Assembly: GCA_029239875.1 (NCBI GenBank)
Contig: JARBUD010000004.1
Span: forward strand, 124,001-188,000
DNA: 64,000 nucleotides
Direction of reading: 5' to 3'
Source of the DNA: Xanthobacteraceae bacterium
Lineage (GTDB): Bacteria; Pseudomonadota; Alphaproteobacteria; Rhizobiales; Xanthobacteraceae
Shown: positions 1 to 11,500 of the stretch, piece by piece
How positions within the stretch are numbered: the stretch's first letter is position 1
Layout of the letters: each line of letters opens with the position of its first letter
Translations under genes and position numbers: made by a program
The notes under the pieces: generated by a model
The model's input: the letters and a program-made list of their open reading frames with translations, nothing else
Told to the model about the DNA's origin: nothing
Database searches by the model: none

Positions 1-425
1 ACCGGGGTGGAAGCCGGATCGGCGGTCTTGTGTTGTTCGCGCAGATTCAGCCCGCCCTTCAGCCCGACCTGCTCGATCGCGTCGAAGGCGTTGGCGACCC
101 AGTCCATTGAGGACTGGGGAACCGTCTCCAGGGCCTGCACGGCGTCGGCCGCGGGCAGCACCCATTCGAGAAGGCTGCGGCAGGCGACAAGATGGATGGC
201 GGGCTCGCCTTCGCCGTAGAACGGCGTGGTGAGTCCGAGAATGAAGCGCGCGAACAGGTAGTTCTGCTCCGGCGCCGACAGCTCCTTGCCGTAGCGTGCC
301 TCCAGCGCCCTCCAGGCCGGGATGACCTTCGGCAGCAGCACGTCGAGGAAGGGATCGGGTGGCGCTTCCTCACGTGTAGAAAATCTATGAAAATCGAAGT
401 ATTTTGAGAACTGCCCTACTACCAC
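1..425 (-). CDS. Hypothetical protein, N-terminal part (3' end off the left edge)
   Basis: An open reading frame runs on the minus strand from a GTG at 425 and leaves the window at position 1 without a stop, giving about 141 visible N-terminal residues. The GTG follows an in-frame stop closely and has an AGGA about nine bases upstream, so it is the most upstream likely start. The visible protein begins with VVGQFSKYFDFHRF and is soluble-looking, with several Trp, Phe and Tyr residues and no signal peptide, membrane segment or motif that I recognise. It runs in the same direction as the AraC gene but is separated from it by 378 bp. I assign no function. Confidence 0.6.
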   Translation of the reverse strand, partial: MVVGQFSKYFDFHRFSTREEAPPDPFLDVLLPKVIPAWRALEARYGKELSAPEQNYLFARFILGLTTPFYGEGEPAIHLVACRSLLEWVLPAADAVQALETVPQSSMDWVANAFDAIEQVGLKGGLNLREQHKTADPASTP

Positions 426-803
426 GACAAGTCATCCTGTGTATGCCGGATCACTCAACGCCTCGATGCATCGCCTCCACGTGACGATCATTGTACGACG
501 ACGACACATAAACTCTGTTGTGGAATATGGACGAGGAATCAGCTCGCTGTATATCTACGAAATACCGAATATTTCTCGTTATCTGACGCTTTTGTCAGAA
601 TGCGATCGCAATTGCTTTGTCGACCAATCCGCACAAAAAAGCCGGCAGGTGCCACCCCATCAGGCGAAGCATTCACCGGTTCCCGAAATGGCGAAAACCC
701 GTCCCACGCGATCGCACGTCGCGTGTGATTCGGCGGTGCGTCGGCCGAAATGTCAGTTCGACAGTTCCGCGCGCCGCTTCGGCGCGCCACCAACAGGACG
801 GCA
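426..803. other. Intergenic region between the left-edge gene and the AraC gene
   Basis: This 378-bp gap holds no convincing gene. Its left half (about 430-620) is AT-richer than the surroundings and probably contains the promoter of the left-edge gene. A 6-bp inverted repeat, TCTGAC/GTCAGA, lies at 582-599 with a 6-base spacer. A GC-rich hairpin at 769-787 is listed separately. Confidence 0.5.
769..787 (-). terminator. GC-rich hairpin just past the AraC stop codon
   Basis: GCGCGCC at 769-775 and GGCGCGC at 781-787 form a perfect 7-bp stem with a 5-base loop, starting 17 bases after the AraC stop codon on the minus strand. There is no run of U after it, so it is a weak candidate for an intrinsic terminator. 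Confidence 0.35.
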
Positions 804-1724
804 TCAGCCGCTCTCGGAACTCCGGATGGCGGAAGGGACGTCGCCCGGAGTTCCCGGACCAAAACGCGCCTCGTCCAGTTGCCGCATCTGGCGATATTGC
901 TTCGGCAGGGTGCCCCAGACCTGCTTCATCATCGAGGTCATGTGGCTATTGCTGGAAAAGCCGGTGATCTTCGCCACCTCGCTCAGCGGCGCCTCGGTCT
1001 CGACGATCAGATGCCGCGCATAGGCCAACCGCGCTGCGATCACGTATTGGTGCGGCGACTGGCCGGTGGTGTGCTTGAAGGCCCGGGCGAAATGGCTGGG
1101 CGAGAGACCCGCTACCGTCGCGAGCCTCTTCAGGGACAGGCTCTCCGTCAAATGGGCCTGAATGAAATCGTTGACCCGTCGCCAGGCGTTCGACGAAAGA
1201 CCTCCGTTGAATATCGAGGTCGAGCGCCCCTTCAGCGACGAGTAGTTGCGTAGCAGATGGATCGAGAACAGCGTGACCTGGGCATCGAGACTTTCCTCGC
1301 AGCCGAGTTCCTTCGCTTCCATCTCCCGGCGCATCCAGCGCGCCAGCATATGCGCCTGGGCATCGACGACGCCGAGCTTCGGCGGGCGCAGTTCGAAGCT
1401 GTCGCGATCGAACTCCATGCCGGCTAATTGTTCCAGATGCCCCGGATCGACGGCGATGAGCAGGTTCTGCTTTTCCACTACCCAGCGGGCGAAGAGCTCG
1501 CTCTGCACCGGGACGATCTCCAGCGCGCCCGCCGGCGCCAGCGCTTCCATCTTGCGGTCGCTGTTGAGCGCGACCTGCCGCTGTGGCTGGGCGGTGAGCA
1601 GAACCAGCGCCATATGCGTGGAGGCGGTGAAATGGATGGAATTCGGCCCTGTATGGGTACGGGTCACCGCTCCGCCATCGAGCTGGAACTTCGGGCCCCA
1701 CTCATCCGGCACGCCACTCAGCAT
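804..1724 (-). CDS. AraC-family transcriptional regulator
   Basis: This 306-residue protein has the AraC layout: an N-terminal sensing half (about 1-180, similar to the AraC-binding-like domain of paralogues) and a C-terminal double helix-turn-helix (about 185-283). The HTH section includes RLATVAGLSPSHFARAFK and EVAKITGFSSNSHMTSMMK. A short 23-residue tail follows. It lies divergent from the giant surface-protein gene across an 804-bp spacer, so control of that operon is the obvious inference. It is clearly paralogous to the AraC protein at 19722-20675: both have D-x-WGPK near the N-terminus, TALEI/GTLEIMP-like strands and an ELRPPK/ELQPPK segment. The effector is unknown. Confidence 0.9.
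   Translation of the reverse strand: MLSGVPDEWGPKFQLDGGAVTRTHTGPNSIHFTASTHMALVLLTAQPQRQVALNSDRKMEALAPAGALEIVPVQSELFARWVVEKQNLLIAVDPGHLEQLAGMEFDRDSFELRPPKLGVVDAQAHMLARWMRREMEAKELGCEESLDAQVTLFSIHLLRNYSSLKGRSTSIFNGGLSSNAWRRVNDFIQAHLTESLSLKRLATVAGLSPSHFARAFKHTTGQSPHQYVIAARLAYARHLIVETEAPLSEVAKITGFSSNSHMTSMMKQVWGTLPKQYRQMRQLDEARFGPGTPGDVPSAIRSSESG
816..854. repeat. 10-bp inverted repeat inside the 3' end of the AraC gene
   Basis: GGAACTCCGG at 816-825 and CCGGAGTTCC at 845-854 are perfect reverse complements separated by 19 bases. They lie in the codons of the non-conserved C-terminal tail. Together with the hairpin at 769-787 they could fold the end of the transcript, but no function can be shown. 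Confidence 0.5.
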
Positions 1725-2528
1725 TGATCACCTGATCACTATTCTGGCTGGCGTTTCCCTTTCATTTCCCGCGAAAAAGCGATGCCTCCCTCGACACGCC
1801 TGTCGGAACCCGGTCGAGGAGAAAGCATTTCGCAAAGTAAATCCGGAGACGATCCAGTCTAATTCTGACAATACGGACCATTACAGATATTCCCGCGGCA
1901 ACATATTGCCGATTCGAGAACAGGCTGCTGCCAAACCGGCAACAAGAACGAGACGCCTGCCGCCGCATGCAGTGCCAGCATGTCGCCTGAGAACACCATA
2001 TCGGCATTCATTGCATTGATGGCAATGAAAAATTGTCTGTATTTTAGGCTGATTTCCACCTGAATGCCAAGATGAACGGGCACCATTCTTCGTGCCCACG
2101 ATCGCGCCTCGGCGATCCCTGGCTCGACGCCCGCCGGCCTCGCGCCGCACGTGCGTAGCCACGCCTGATTCCGACTCCGGACCGCTCGGCCATACACATC
2201 GGCATCACGTATGGGGCATTGGCGGAGCGTGGCCGTTCGGCAACAGCGCTTCCTTAACGCAAGCCTAATATGGTTTTATAATACCTCATTCGCTTTTAGT
2301 TCGTAACTATCGACAATATCCGCCGTTTCCTGAAAGACACCCGCTTCGCGAATGCGCCAACGTCCCCCCGATTTGTCGAGTGGAACGATGGAAAGTCCAG
2401 GGCGGTCAACGTCCGGTTAGCCGGCTTTGCGCCTCGCGCATCCGCGACACGCTTTTCGCCAGAAGGCCCTTCCGCCCATTCGGCACCCCCATGCGGGGAA
2501 TGCAGAATGCCGTCCGGCGAGGAATGAG
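1725..2528. other. Long regulatory spacer between AraC and the giant surface-protein gene
   Basis: This 804-bp divergent spacer has no ORF with convincing coding character. The small minus-strand frames around 1762-2197 have no recognisable content. It is visibly AT-richer than the coding DNA, especially at 1840-2060 and 2250-2330. A 6-bp inverted repeat, GGGCAC/GTGCCC, sits at 2078-2097, and a good sigma-70-like promoter lies at 2254-2282. The length fits a region carrying AraC sites and possibly further regulators. Which proteins bind is not readable from sequence. Confidence 0.5.
2254..2282 (+). promoter_or_regulatory. Candidate promoter of the surface-protein operon
   Basis: TTAACG at 2254-2259 and a perfect TATAAT at 2277-2282 are separated by 17 bases. 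A consensus -10 box is rare in such GC-rich DNA. Transcription from here would give a leader of roughly 240 bases before the ATG at 2529, which has a GAGGAA Shine-Dalgarno sequence at 2518-2524 region. Confidence 0.5.
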
Positions 2529-5500
2529 ATGAAGCGTAACGATCCGGTCAGCCGCAATCCGTCCTCCCGCCGGCCATTTCCATCTCCCAGCCTCGCCTTG
2601 GTCCTCGAGCCCCGCTTCATGTACGACGCGGCCGGCGGCGCGACCGCGGCGGCGGTGGCGAAGACCGCGGCCGACGCGTTTGCCGCAGCGGTTCACGACG
2701 GCCGCGATACCGGCCCGGCGGCCAAGGCAAGCCATGGCGATGCCCCGAGGGCCGCAGCCGGGCCGGCCGCCACCGCGGATCATTCCGCCAAGCCGGTCGC
2801 CGATGTCGGGCCGTTCGGCAGCAAGGGCGAGGCGCTGTTCGAGGTCGCGGAGGCCGCCTCTGCCGCCGCCGCGCCGCCTACCGAGATCGTCTTCGTCGAT
2901 GCCCGCCTGCCGGACGCCGGCGACCTCGCGGCCCGTCCCGGCGTCGAGATCGTGGTGCTCGACCCGTCGAAGGACGGCATCGCCCAGGTCAACGCCGCGC
3001 TCGCCGGGCGCTCGGAAATCGACGCCATCCACTTCGTCGGCCATGGCGACAATGGACAGTTCAGCCTCGGCTCGACCGTGATCAGTGCTGAAACGGTGTC
3101 GAAGAATTCGAGCGACATCGCCGCCTGGGGCAAGGGGCTGGGCGCCGATGGCGACATCATGATCTGGGGCTGCGACGTCGCGGCAAACCCCGCCGGGCAG
3201 GCGCTGATCAACAGCCTCGCCATGATCACGGGTGCGGACGTGGCCGCCTCGGTGGATGCGACCGGCGCCGCCTCGCGCGGCGGCGACTGGGAGCTCGAAT
3301 CCAGCACCGGCGCGATCGAGACGGCGACCCCGTTCGAGGCGGCCGGGCTGGCGAGCTGGGCGCATCTGCTCGACGCGCCGACCATCACCGGGACGGACGT
3401 GCTGCGCGTCGCCGAGCCGAGCTCCATCAATGCCAGCCTCGGCAGCAGCAGCACGGTCAGTCTCGGCGCGGCCGGCTGGGGCCTGAGCTACAATGCCGGC
3501 GACGCGGATGACGAGGCCACCGTTTCCGTCACCCTGGCCGATGCCAGCGTCGGCACGCTGTCCGACACGGTCGGCGGCGGCGTCAGCGACGGTGCCGGCG
3601 GCTGGACCTTCAGCGGCAGCCTGGCGGAAGCCAATGCGTGGCTGATGGGGCTGACCTTCACGGCGGCCGATGTCGAGCGCGGCAATGCCGTCGCCGCCAC
3701 CAGCCTCTCGATCTCGGTCGAGAATCTGTCGGATGGCGGCACCGCCAGCCGCACCGTCGCGGTCGAGGTGACCCCGTCCAACGACCCGGTGACGCTCGAC
3801 GACGTGTTCACCATGGTCGACGAGGTCGACGGCAGCGGCAATCCGAGCTCGACGGTGCTGACCGCCGCGGTGCTCGCCCCGTTCGATCCGGAAGTGAATA
3901 TCGGCACGCAGAATGCGAGCCAGATCGTCTATTCGCTCGGCACAGCGCCGCTCTATGGCTACCTCATGCTGGACGGCGTGCGCATCGGCGCCGGTTCGGT
4001 GTTCACCCAGCAGGACGTGATCGACGGCAAGCTGGTCTATGTGCACACCGCCACCGGTGCCCAGCAGAACACGCAGGACAGCTTCTCGATCACGCTGAAC
4101 GACGGCGCGACGCCGATGGCGCTGTCCGACAGCGCGGTCGTCACCCTCGGCATCAACCCGGTGAACCAGGCGCCGACCGTCTCGGGCGGCGGCAATGTCT
4201 TCGAAGGGCAACCCGCCAATGCCGCCTCGCCCGGCACCTCCCCCTCGGTCGTCGGCAATCTGATCGACGCCACCGGCGGCGGCGACACCGGCGACAGCGT
4301 GCTGACTGTCGAACTGACCTCGCTGCCGACGCACGGCACGCTCCATTTCAATGGTCAGGTGACCATCGGCGGGGTCACGCAGACCATCGACCGCGCGATC
4401 ACGGCGGCCGACATCACGGCCGGCATCAGCTTCGCCTATGCCGACCGCGCCGGCCTGACCTACGCCAATGACGGCATCGACGATCCGGCCACGATGCGGC
4501 CGCCGAACGACAGCTTCGGCGTGCGGGTGACCGATGGCGGCGGCGGTGCCGGCGAGGATGCGGCGCTCTCGCAGGATGCGACGATCGACCTGAACGTCCT
4601 CGCTGTGAACGACGAGCCGCAATGGGTCGAGACCAGCACCCTCAATGCCAGCGTGCCGCCCGGCTATGTGGTCACGCTGAACGAGGCCATGCTGAACGCC
4701 ACGGACGTGGATTCCCCGGACGACAGCCTCACCTTCGTGGTCACCAACCAGAACGGGCTCGACCAGGGTCGCCTCTACCTGATTCCGGAGGGCGGCGGCG
4801 CGCCCCAGTTGATCCCGGTCGGCGGCACCTTCACGCTCGCGGACGTGAAGGCCGGACGGGTGCAGTACGTGCAGCATCTGGGCGCCAATCCGGGCGATAC
4901 GGACGTCTTCAATTTCCAGGTGCTCGACAACGGTGTCGCGGTGCACTGGCTGCCGGACGGTACCAGCTACGAGCGTCCCGGCGGGGTCTATGTCGATCCC
5001 GCAGACCCCGACAGCGCGCTGCGGACCTTCGCCTTCACCATCGATCTGCAGCCGACCCCGGACGGTATCGGCGGCGGATTGCCGGATCTGCCCGACCTTG
5101 TGCCCAGCAGGAATACCTCGACCCATGCGGGCACCGACCAGGGCACCGGCGAGACCTATGGCGACCTGAGCGAGGGTGGCACGGTCTATCTCTACGACGG
5201 CAAGCCGTCGGGCGGCGTGGACCGGCCCGGCCTGTCCTATGAGGTCGACGGCGTCGAGCCCGAGCAGGTCGTCTACACGATCATGGGGTTCAATGGCGTC
5301 GCCGATGGCTGGAACGGCGAGATCCAGAAGCTGGTGGATGGCGACTGGGTTTCGCTGAACGTCTATGACAGCTTCACCCAAGCCGACCTCGACGCCGGCA
5401 ATGTGCGGTTCGTGCACGATGGCGGCGAGGATTTCGAATCCAGCGTCTCGCTGCGCGCCTCCGCCGGCATCCTGGTCGACGACGGCTCCGGCAATCTGGC

Positions 5501-8500
5501 CCCGGACCAGTGGAACACCGAGTTCCACTTCTTCATCACGCCCGTCAACGACGCGCCGACCGCCGCGGGCACGACCAACAACGTGATCGAGGAAGGCGAC
5601 ACCGTCGGCATCACCACCGGCATGCTGGGCTTCGACGACGTCGACGATACAAACAGTGAGGCCAATCTGGAGACCGGCAACGATCAGCGGCCGGATGGCA
5701 GCGGCGACAATTTCGCCGTCAATCATGACAGCGCGAACCCGCTGACCTTCACGATCGACACGCTGCCGGCAAACGGCACGCTGGAATATTTCAACGGCAC
5801 CGAATGGGTCGCGGTGACGACCTCGACCGTGCTGGAGGCAGCCTGGATCACCGGCGATCCGGCGACGACGCGCCTGCGCTATGTCCATGACGGCGGCGAG
5901 AACACCGGCGACAGCTTCACGGTCGTCGCCACTGACCGCTGGGGCGCCACCTCGGACATCGCCAGCGTCGGGTTCGTGATCACCCCGGTCAACGATCCCC
6001 CACAGATCGCCCCCGATCCGACCCAGCCCGATCCGACCGGCCCGTGGCCGGCCGATCCCAATAATCCCGGTGGCGGCAGCGGCGGCGCGAACAACCCGCT
6101 GAACGTGATCTATGAAGGCTCCTGGCAGCAGATCACGCCGGACCTGCTGCAGGCGGTCGATCCCGACAGCTCCGCCTCGCAGGTGCAGTACCTCATCAAG
6201 TCGGCGCCCTCGCACGGGCGCCTGGCGTACTCGTCGGACGGCGGCGTGACCTTCACCACGCTCGGCGTCGGCTCGTCCTTTACCCAGGCCGACGTCGAGG
6301 CCGGCCGCATCTACTACCTCAACAGCGGGGACGAGCCGACCGGGACCGGCTATCCCGACACGCCGGACGACCTCTTCACCTTCGCGCTGTCCGACGGCGC
6401 CGGCGAGGTGGCGACCAGCCAGTTCTGGATCTATGTGCAGCCGACCAACGACGCGCCGGTCGTGACCGCGCCGGCCGGGCCGATCCAGTCGACCGATACC
6501 TCCATCGACGTCCCCGGCTTCACCGTCGGCGATCCCGATCTGGCCGATGGCGCCATCCCCGGCATCGAGACCGACACCATGCAGGTGACCGTCCGGCTGC
6601 TGGACGCCGACGGCAACCCGCTCCCGCAATCGGCCTATGCCGGGGTTATCCTGAGCGTGACGGCAGGCGACGCGACGATCGATGGCGACACCGACGGCGC
6701 CGGACCCGACCAGGCGCATGACGGCGTCAACGGCGTGCTGGTGCTTCGCGGCACGCTGGCCGAGATCAATGCCGCGCTCGGCACGCTCAAGGTGCAGTTC
6801 GCCGACGATCGCGACGCAACTTACCAGGTGCAGGTGATCGCCGACGACCGCGTCCGCGACGAAACGACCGGCGCGCTGATCGACACCGTGCCGGGCGGCG
6901 CCGTCGATCCGCACGCCAATGGCGGGCCGCTGAACCAGCCGGAAATTCCCTATACCGGCGAGGTCCTCGACATCTCCGCCTATGACGGCTTCGACTGGTA
7001 CGCCGACCCGGCGCCGGCCGCGGACAACGCCGATCCCGACATCGCGCTGCTGGTCGGCAACATGTCCGCCGCGACCGTGCGGATCTACGCCTCCACCGTG
7101 AACGATCCCGCGACGCTCGCCGGCACGGACGCGGCCGAGGTCTATGAGGATCAGGCCACCAATATCGGCGGCCAGATCGACTTCGCTATCGGCGACGCTG
7201 AATCCGAAGCCTTCGGCACGCCGGTCACGGTGACGCTGTCGGTGCCGAGCGGCACGTTGAACGTCGGTACGCCGCCGGCCGGCATCACCGTCGCCGGCGC
7301 CAACACCGGCACGCTGGTGCTGACCGGCATCAGCACCGCCATCCAGGACTTCCTGAACGCAAGTCTCACCTACAAGAGCGCGAGCAACGTCAATCACGAC
7401 CTCAATGCCGGCGCCGACGGCGACGTCACGCTCACCGTGTCGTTCGAGGACACCGGCTCCAACATCGGCTCCAACGGCGCACCGGCCAATCCGCCCGACC
7501 TGCTGATCGGGCTGACCATCATCCCGGTGAACGATGCGCCCACGGTCGCGGCCGGTTCGGGAACCGTCGTGCTGAACGGCGCCACGCCCATTCCCGGCTT
7601 CGTGGTCAACGACCGGGACGTCTCGGGCGACGGCGAGGCGCCGACCGGGGTGAACGGCGAAGTCGACTTCGTGCAGGTCACGGTCCGCATCACCGACAGC
7701 ACCGGCGCGGTGCTGTCGGCGCTCCAGCATGGCGACGTGACGTTCTCCTCGACCTCGGCTCCGGCCGAGGGCGCGACCTTCGAGATCGACGACACCTATG
7801 ACGGCACCGGCAGCGCGCTGGTCATCCGCGGCACGCAGGCCGAGGTCAACGCCTATCTGGCCGGCCTGAACGTCGCCTTCGCCGGCACGCTGTCCAACGA
7901 AGATGCCGGCTTCCGCGTCCAGGTCGTCGCCGACGACCGCGCGCGGGACGTGGCCACTGGTGCGCTTGTCGGCACGGCCGCCAATGGCGGCGAGAACAAC
8001 AATGCGGCCGGCGGCACCACCGATGTGCCGACCACCGCCGTCAATCCCTATACGGCGGTGCCGGGCGGCCTGACGCAGAACGTTTCCACCGCCTTCCGCG
8101 CCGTGTTCCCCAGCAGCGTCAACGAGCCGGCCCATATCGATGTGACGCCGCCGACGGTGAACGAGGGCGCCGGCACGGTGCAACTGTCCGGCATCGTCAT
8201 CACCGACCGGGATGCGCTGCCGACCGACGATCTCAGCGTGACGGTGACGCTGGAGAGCGGCTTCAACATCCTCTCGGCCGGCACCTCCATGGCGACCATC
8301 TCCATCACCGGCAACACCGCGACCATCGTCGGCACGCTGACCGAGATCAACGCGGCGCTGAACGGGATGACGGTGCAGCTTCCCGACGAGGCGGGCACAC
8401 CGACCAGAGCCGACTGGAACGGCGATTTCGACGTCACCATCGTGGTGAACGACCAGGGCAACAATGGCGACCGGCCGGGGACCCTGACCGGCGATTCCGA

Positions 8501-11500
8501 CGATCCGTCGAGCAATCCGGGCGACTTCAGCTATGAGGACGCGACCGGCAGCGATGCCGACCCGAACAATGACAACCATCTGGTCACGACGCGCACCTTC
8601 ACCTTCACGGTGAACCCGGTGAACGACGCGCCGGTGGTGGTGCCTGTCGGCGGCAGCACGGAAATCGTGGTGCCCACGACCGAGGACACGTCCGGCGGCA
8701 CCGGCAATACGGTCGGCGACCTGTTCGAGCCCTATTTCGACGATGCCCTGGACGGCATCACCGACGGCTCGTCCTCCGATGATTTCATCGGCGTGGTCGT
8801 CACCGGGCTCGCCGCCGAACCCGCGCAGGGCGAGTGGCAATATTTCGACGGCACCGACTGGGTCGCGATCGGCGACCGCACGCCGGCCACGGGCCTCTAT
8901 CTCGCCGCCGGCACCGGCGTGCGCTTCGTGCCGGCCCCCGACTTCCACGGCACTCCTGCCAAGATGACTGTTCATCTGGTGGAGAACGACACCAGCGACG
9001 ACGCTGCCGCGATCCCGACGCCGGCCACCGGCGACGTCATCGACCTGTCCGCGAGCGCGTCGACCGGCGGCGCTACGCGCTTCAGCGCCGGCACGGTGCT
9101 GCTCTCCACCACGGTCGCCAATGTGAACGACCGGCCGACGCTCGACGACGCGACTCTGCCGGCCATCGACGAGGACACCGCCAATCCGCCCGGCCAGATG
9201 GTCGACGACCTGTTCGGCGGCACCTTCGGCGATGCGACCGACGACCGGACCGGCATCGCCGGCGGCGCGGACACTTCCACCGGCTTCGGCGGCATCGCCA
9301 TCGTCGGCAATGCCGCCGATCCGGCGGATGGCACATGGCAGTATTCGACCGATGCCGGCGCCACCTGGGTCGACGTCCCCACCGGCGCCAGCGACACGCA
9401 GGCCGTGCTGCTGGCCAAGGATGCCCTGGTGCGCTTCCTGCCGGCCGACGATTTCAACGGCACGCCGGGCGGGCTGACGGTGCGCGGCGCCGACACCCCC
9501 GTCGTCAATACGGCCAGCGCCGACATCTCCGGCAATCTGGGCCAGACCAGCACATGGTCGGCGACCCATGCGCTCGATACCACGGTCAATCCGCTCAACG
9601 ACGCCCCGGTGCTCGGCGGCGACGTCAGCAATCCGACCGCGACCGAGAACAACGAGACCGGCACCGGCGTCAGCATTCCGCCGGTCGCGCTGATCGATGG
9701 GGGCTCGGTGACGCTTTCCGACCTCGACCTGACCACCACGCCAAGCCTGGCGGCGGGCGTGTTCGGCGCGGGCGAGATCGAGGTGTCGCTCGGCGCCTCC
9801 TACTTCGCCGGCGACAGGCTGGCGCTCGACATGACCGGCTTCGTCCTGCCGGCCGGCGTCACCATAGACACGGTTGCCAACGGGACGGCCGGCACGCTCA
9901 TCATCAAGCTCGACGCGGACACGACGCTCGCGCAGGTGCAGGCGATCATCGAGCGGGTCACCTACAGCAGCAGCAGCGACAACCCGACCGATTTCGGCAC
10001 GAAGGCCACCCGCGCCTATACGGTCGTGGTCCGCGACGGCAACAACATCGATCCCGATGCCGACACGGCGGGCGGACCGGCCTCGCTGCCCTCGAACGTC
10101 CTCAGCGGCGTCATCACCATCGCGGCGGAGAACGACCCGCCGGTGGCCGAGGACAACGCCCAGCACATCACCGAGGGCACCGCGTCGGTGGCGGGCAACG
10201 TCATCACCGATCCGTCGCCCACCAGCACGGTCGACAGCGATCCCGACACCCCGGTCGGCGACCTGGAAATCACCGAGGTGGCGTTCGACGGCGACACGGT
10301 CGCGGCATCGGCGCCGATCGACGGCCTCTACGGCACGCTGACGCTGAATGCGGACGGCAGCTACAGCTATGTCCTCGACAGCACCAACCCGGCGGTGAAC
10401 GCGCTGAAGGACGGCGACACGCTTTCCGAGGTGTTCACCTACACGCTGAGCGACGGCACCGGTACCGATACGGCGACGCTGACCATCACCATCGACGGCG
10501 TCACCGACGGCGTTCCGACCATCGTGCCGGCCGACCACAACGGCGTCGGCACCAGCGGCGAGAATACGGTCGACGAGACCGGGCTCGGCAGCGCCGGCAA
10601 CGCCAGCGAAACCACCACCGGCAGCATCCTCGTGACGGCGCCGGACGGCATCGCCTCGATCAATGTCGGCGGCACGATGGTGCCGGTCGCCGATCTGGCC
10701 GATCTCGGCACCGCGCCGGTGGTCATCGTCACCCCGAAGGGCACGCTGACCCTCACCGGCTTCACCCCCTCCAGCTCCGTCGGCGGCGTCCCGACCGCAG
10801 GCACGCTGACCTACAGCTACACGCTGGCGGAAAACCAGGATCATTCGGGCGGCGAAGTCACCGATCCCATCGCGCTTGAGATCACCGACGCGGGTGGCGA
10901 CACCGACACCGGCACGCTGACCATTCTGGTGCTGGACGATGTGCCGGTGGCGCATGACGACACCGCCTCGGTCACCGAGGATGCCGCGCCGAACCCGGTC
11001 ACCGGCAATGTCATCACCACCGGCGGGGGCGCCGATACGGTCGGCGCCGATGGCGCCGGCGTGACGTGGGCGACCTATGGCGCGACCCCGCTGACCATCG
11101 GCACGGCGTTCACCTCGGCCTATGGCGAGCTGACGCTCAACACGGACGGCAGCTACAGCTTCACGCTCGACAACGCCAATCCGGCGGTGAACGCGTTGAA
11201 GGACGGCGACACGCTGACCGAGACCTTCACCTACACCATCACCGATGGCGACGGTGATACCTCGACCGCCACCCTGACCATCACCATCAACGGCACCACC
11301 GACGGCACCGGCCCCTCCATCGTCCCGGACGACCTGAACGGCGGCGCGACGGGCGACAATACGGTGGACGAGGCCGGCCTGCCGGATGCCGGCGACACCG
11401 GCGAGACCACGACCGGCAGCATCGCCGTCTCCGCCCCCGACGGCCTCGAGTCGGTGTCGGTCGGCGGCACGCTGGTGCCGGTTGCCGATCTGGCCGATCT

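Noticed and set aside
1859-2197. Small minus-strand frames in the spacer before the giant gene
   Set aside because: They have mixed composition, no good ribosome site and no recognisable motif; the region fits regulatory DNA better.
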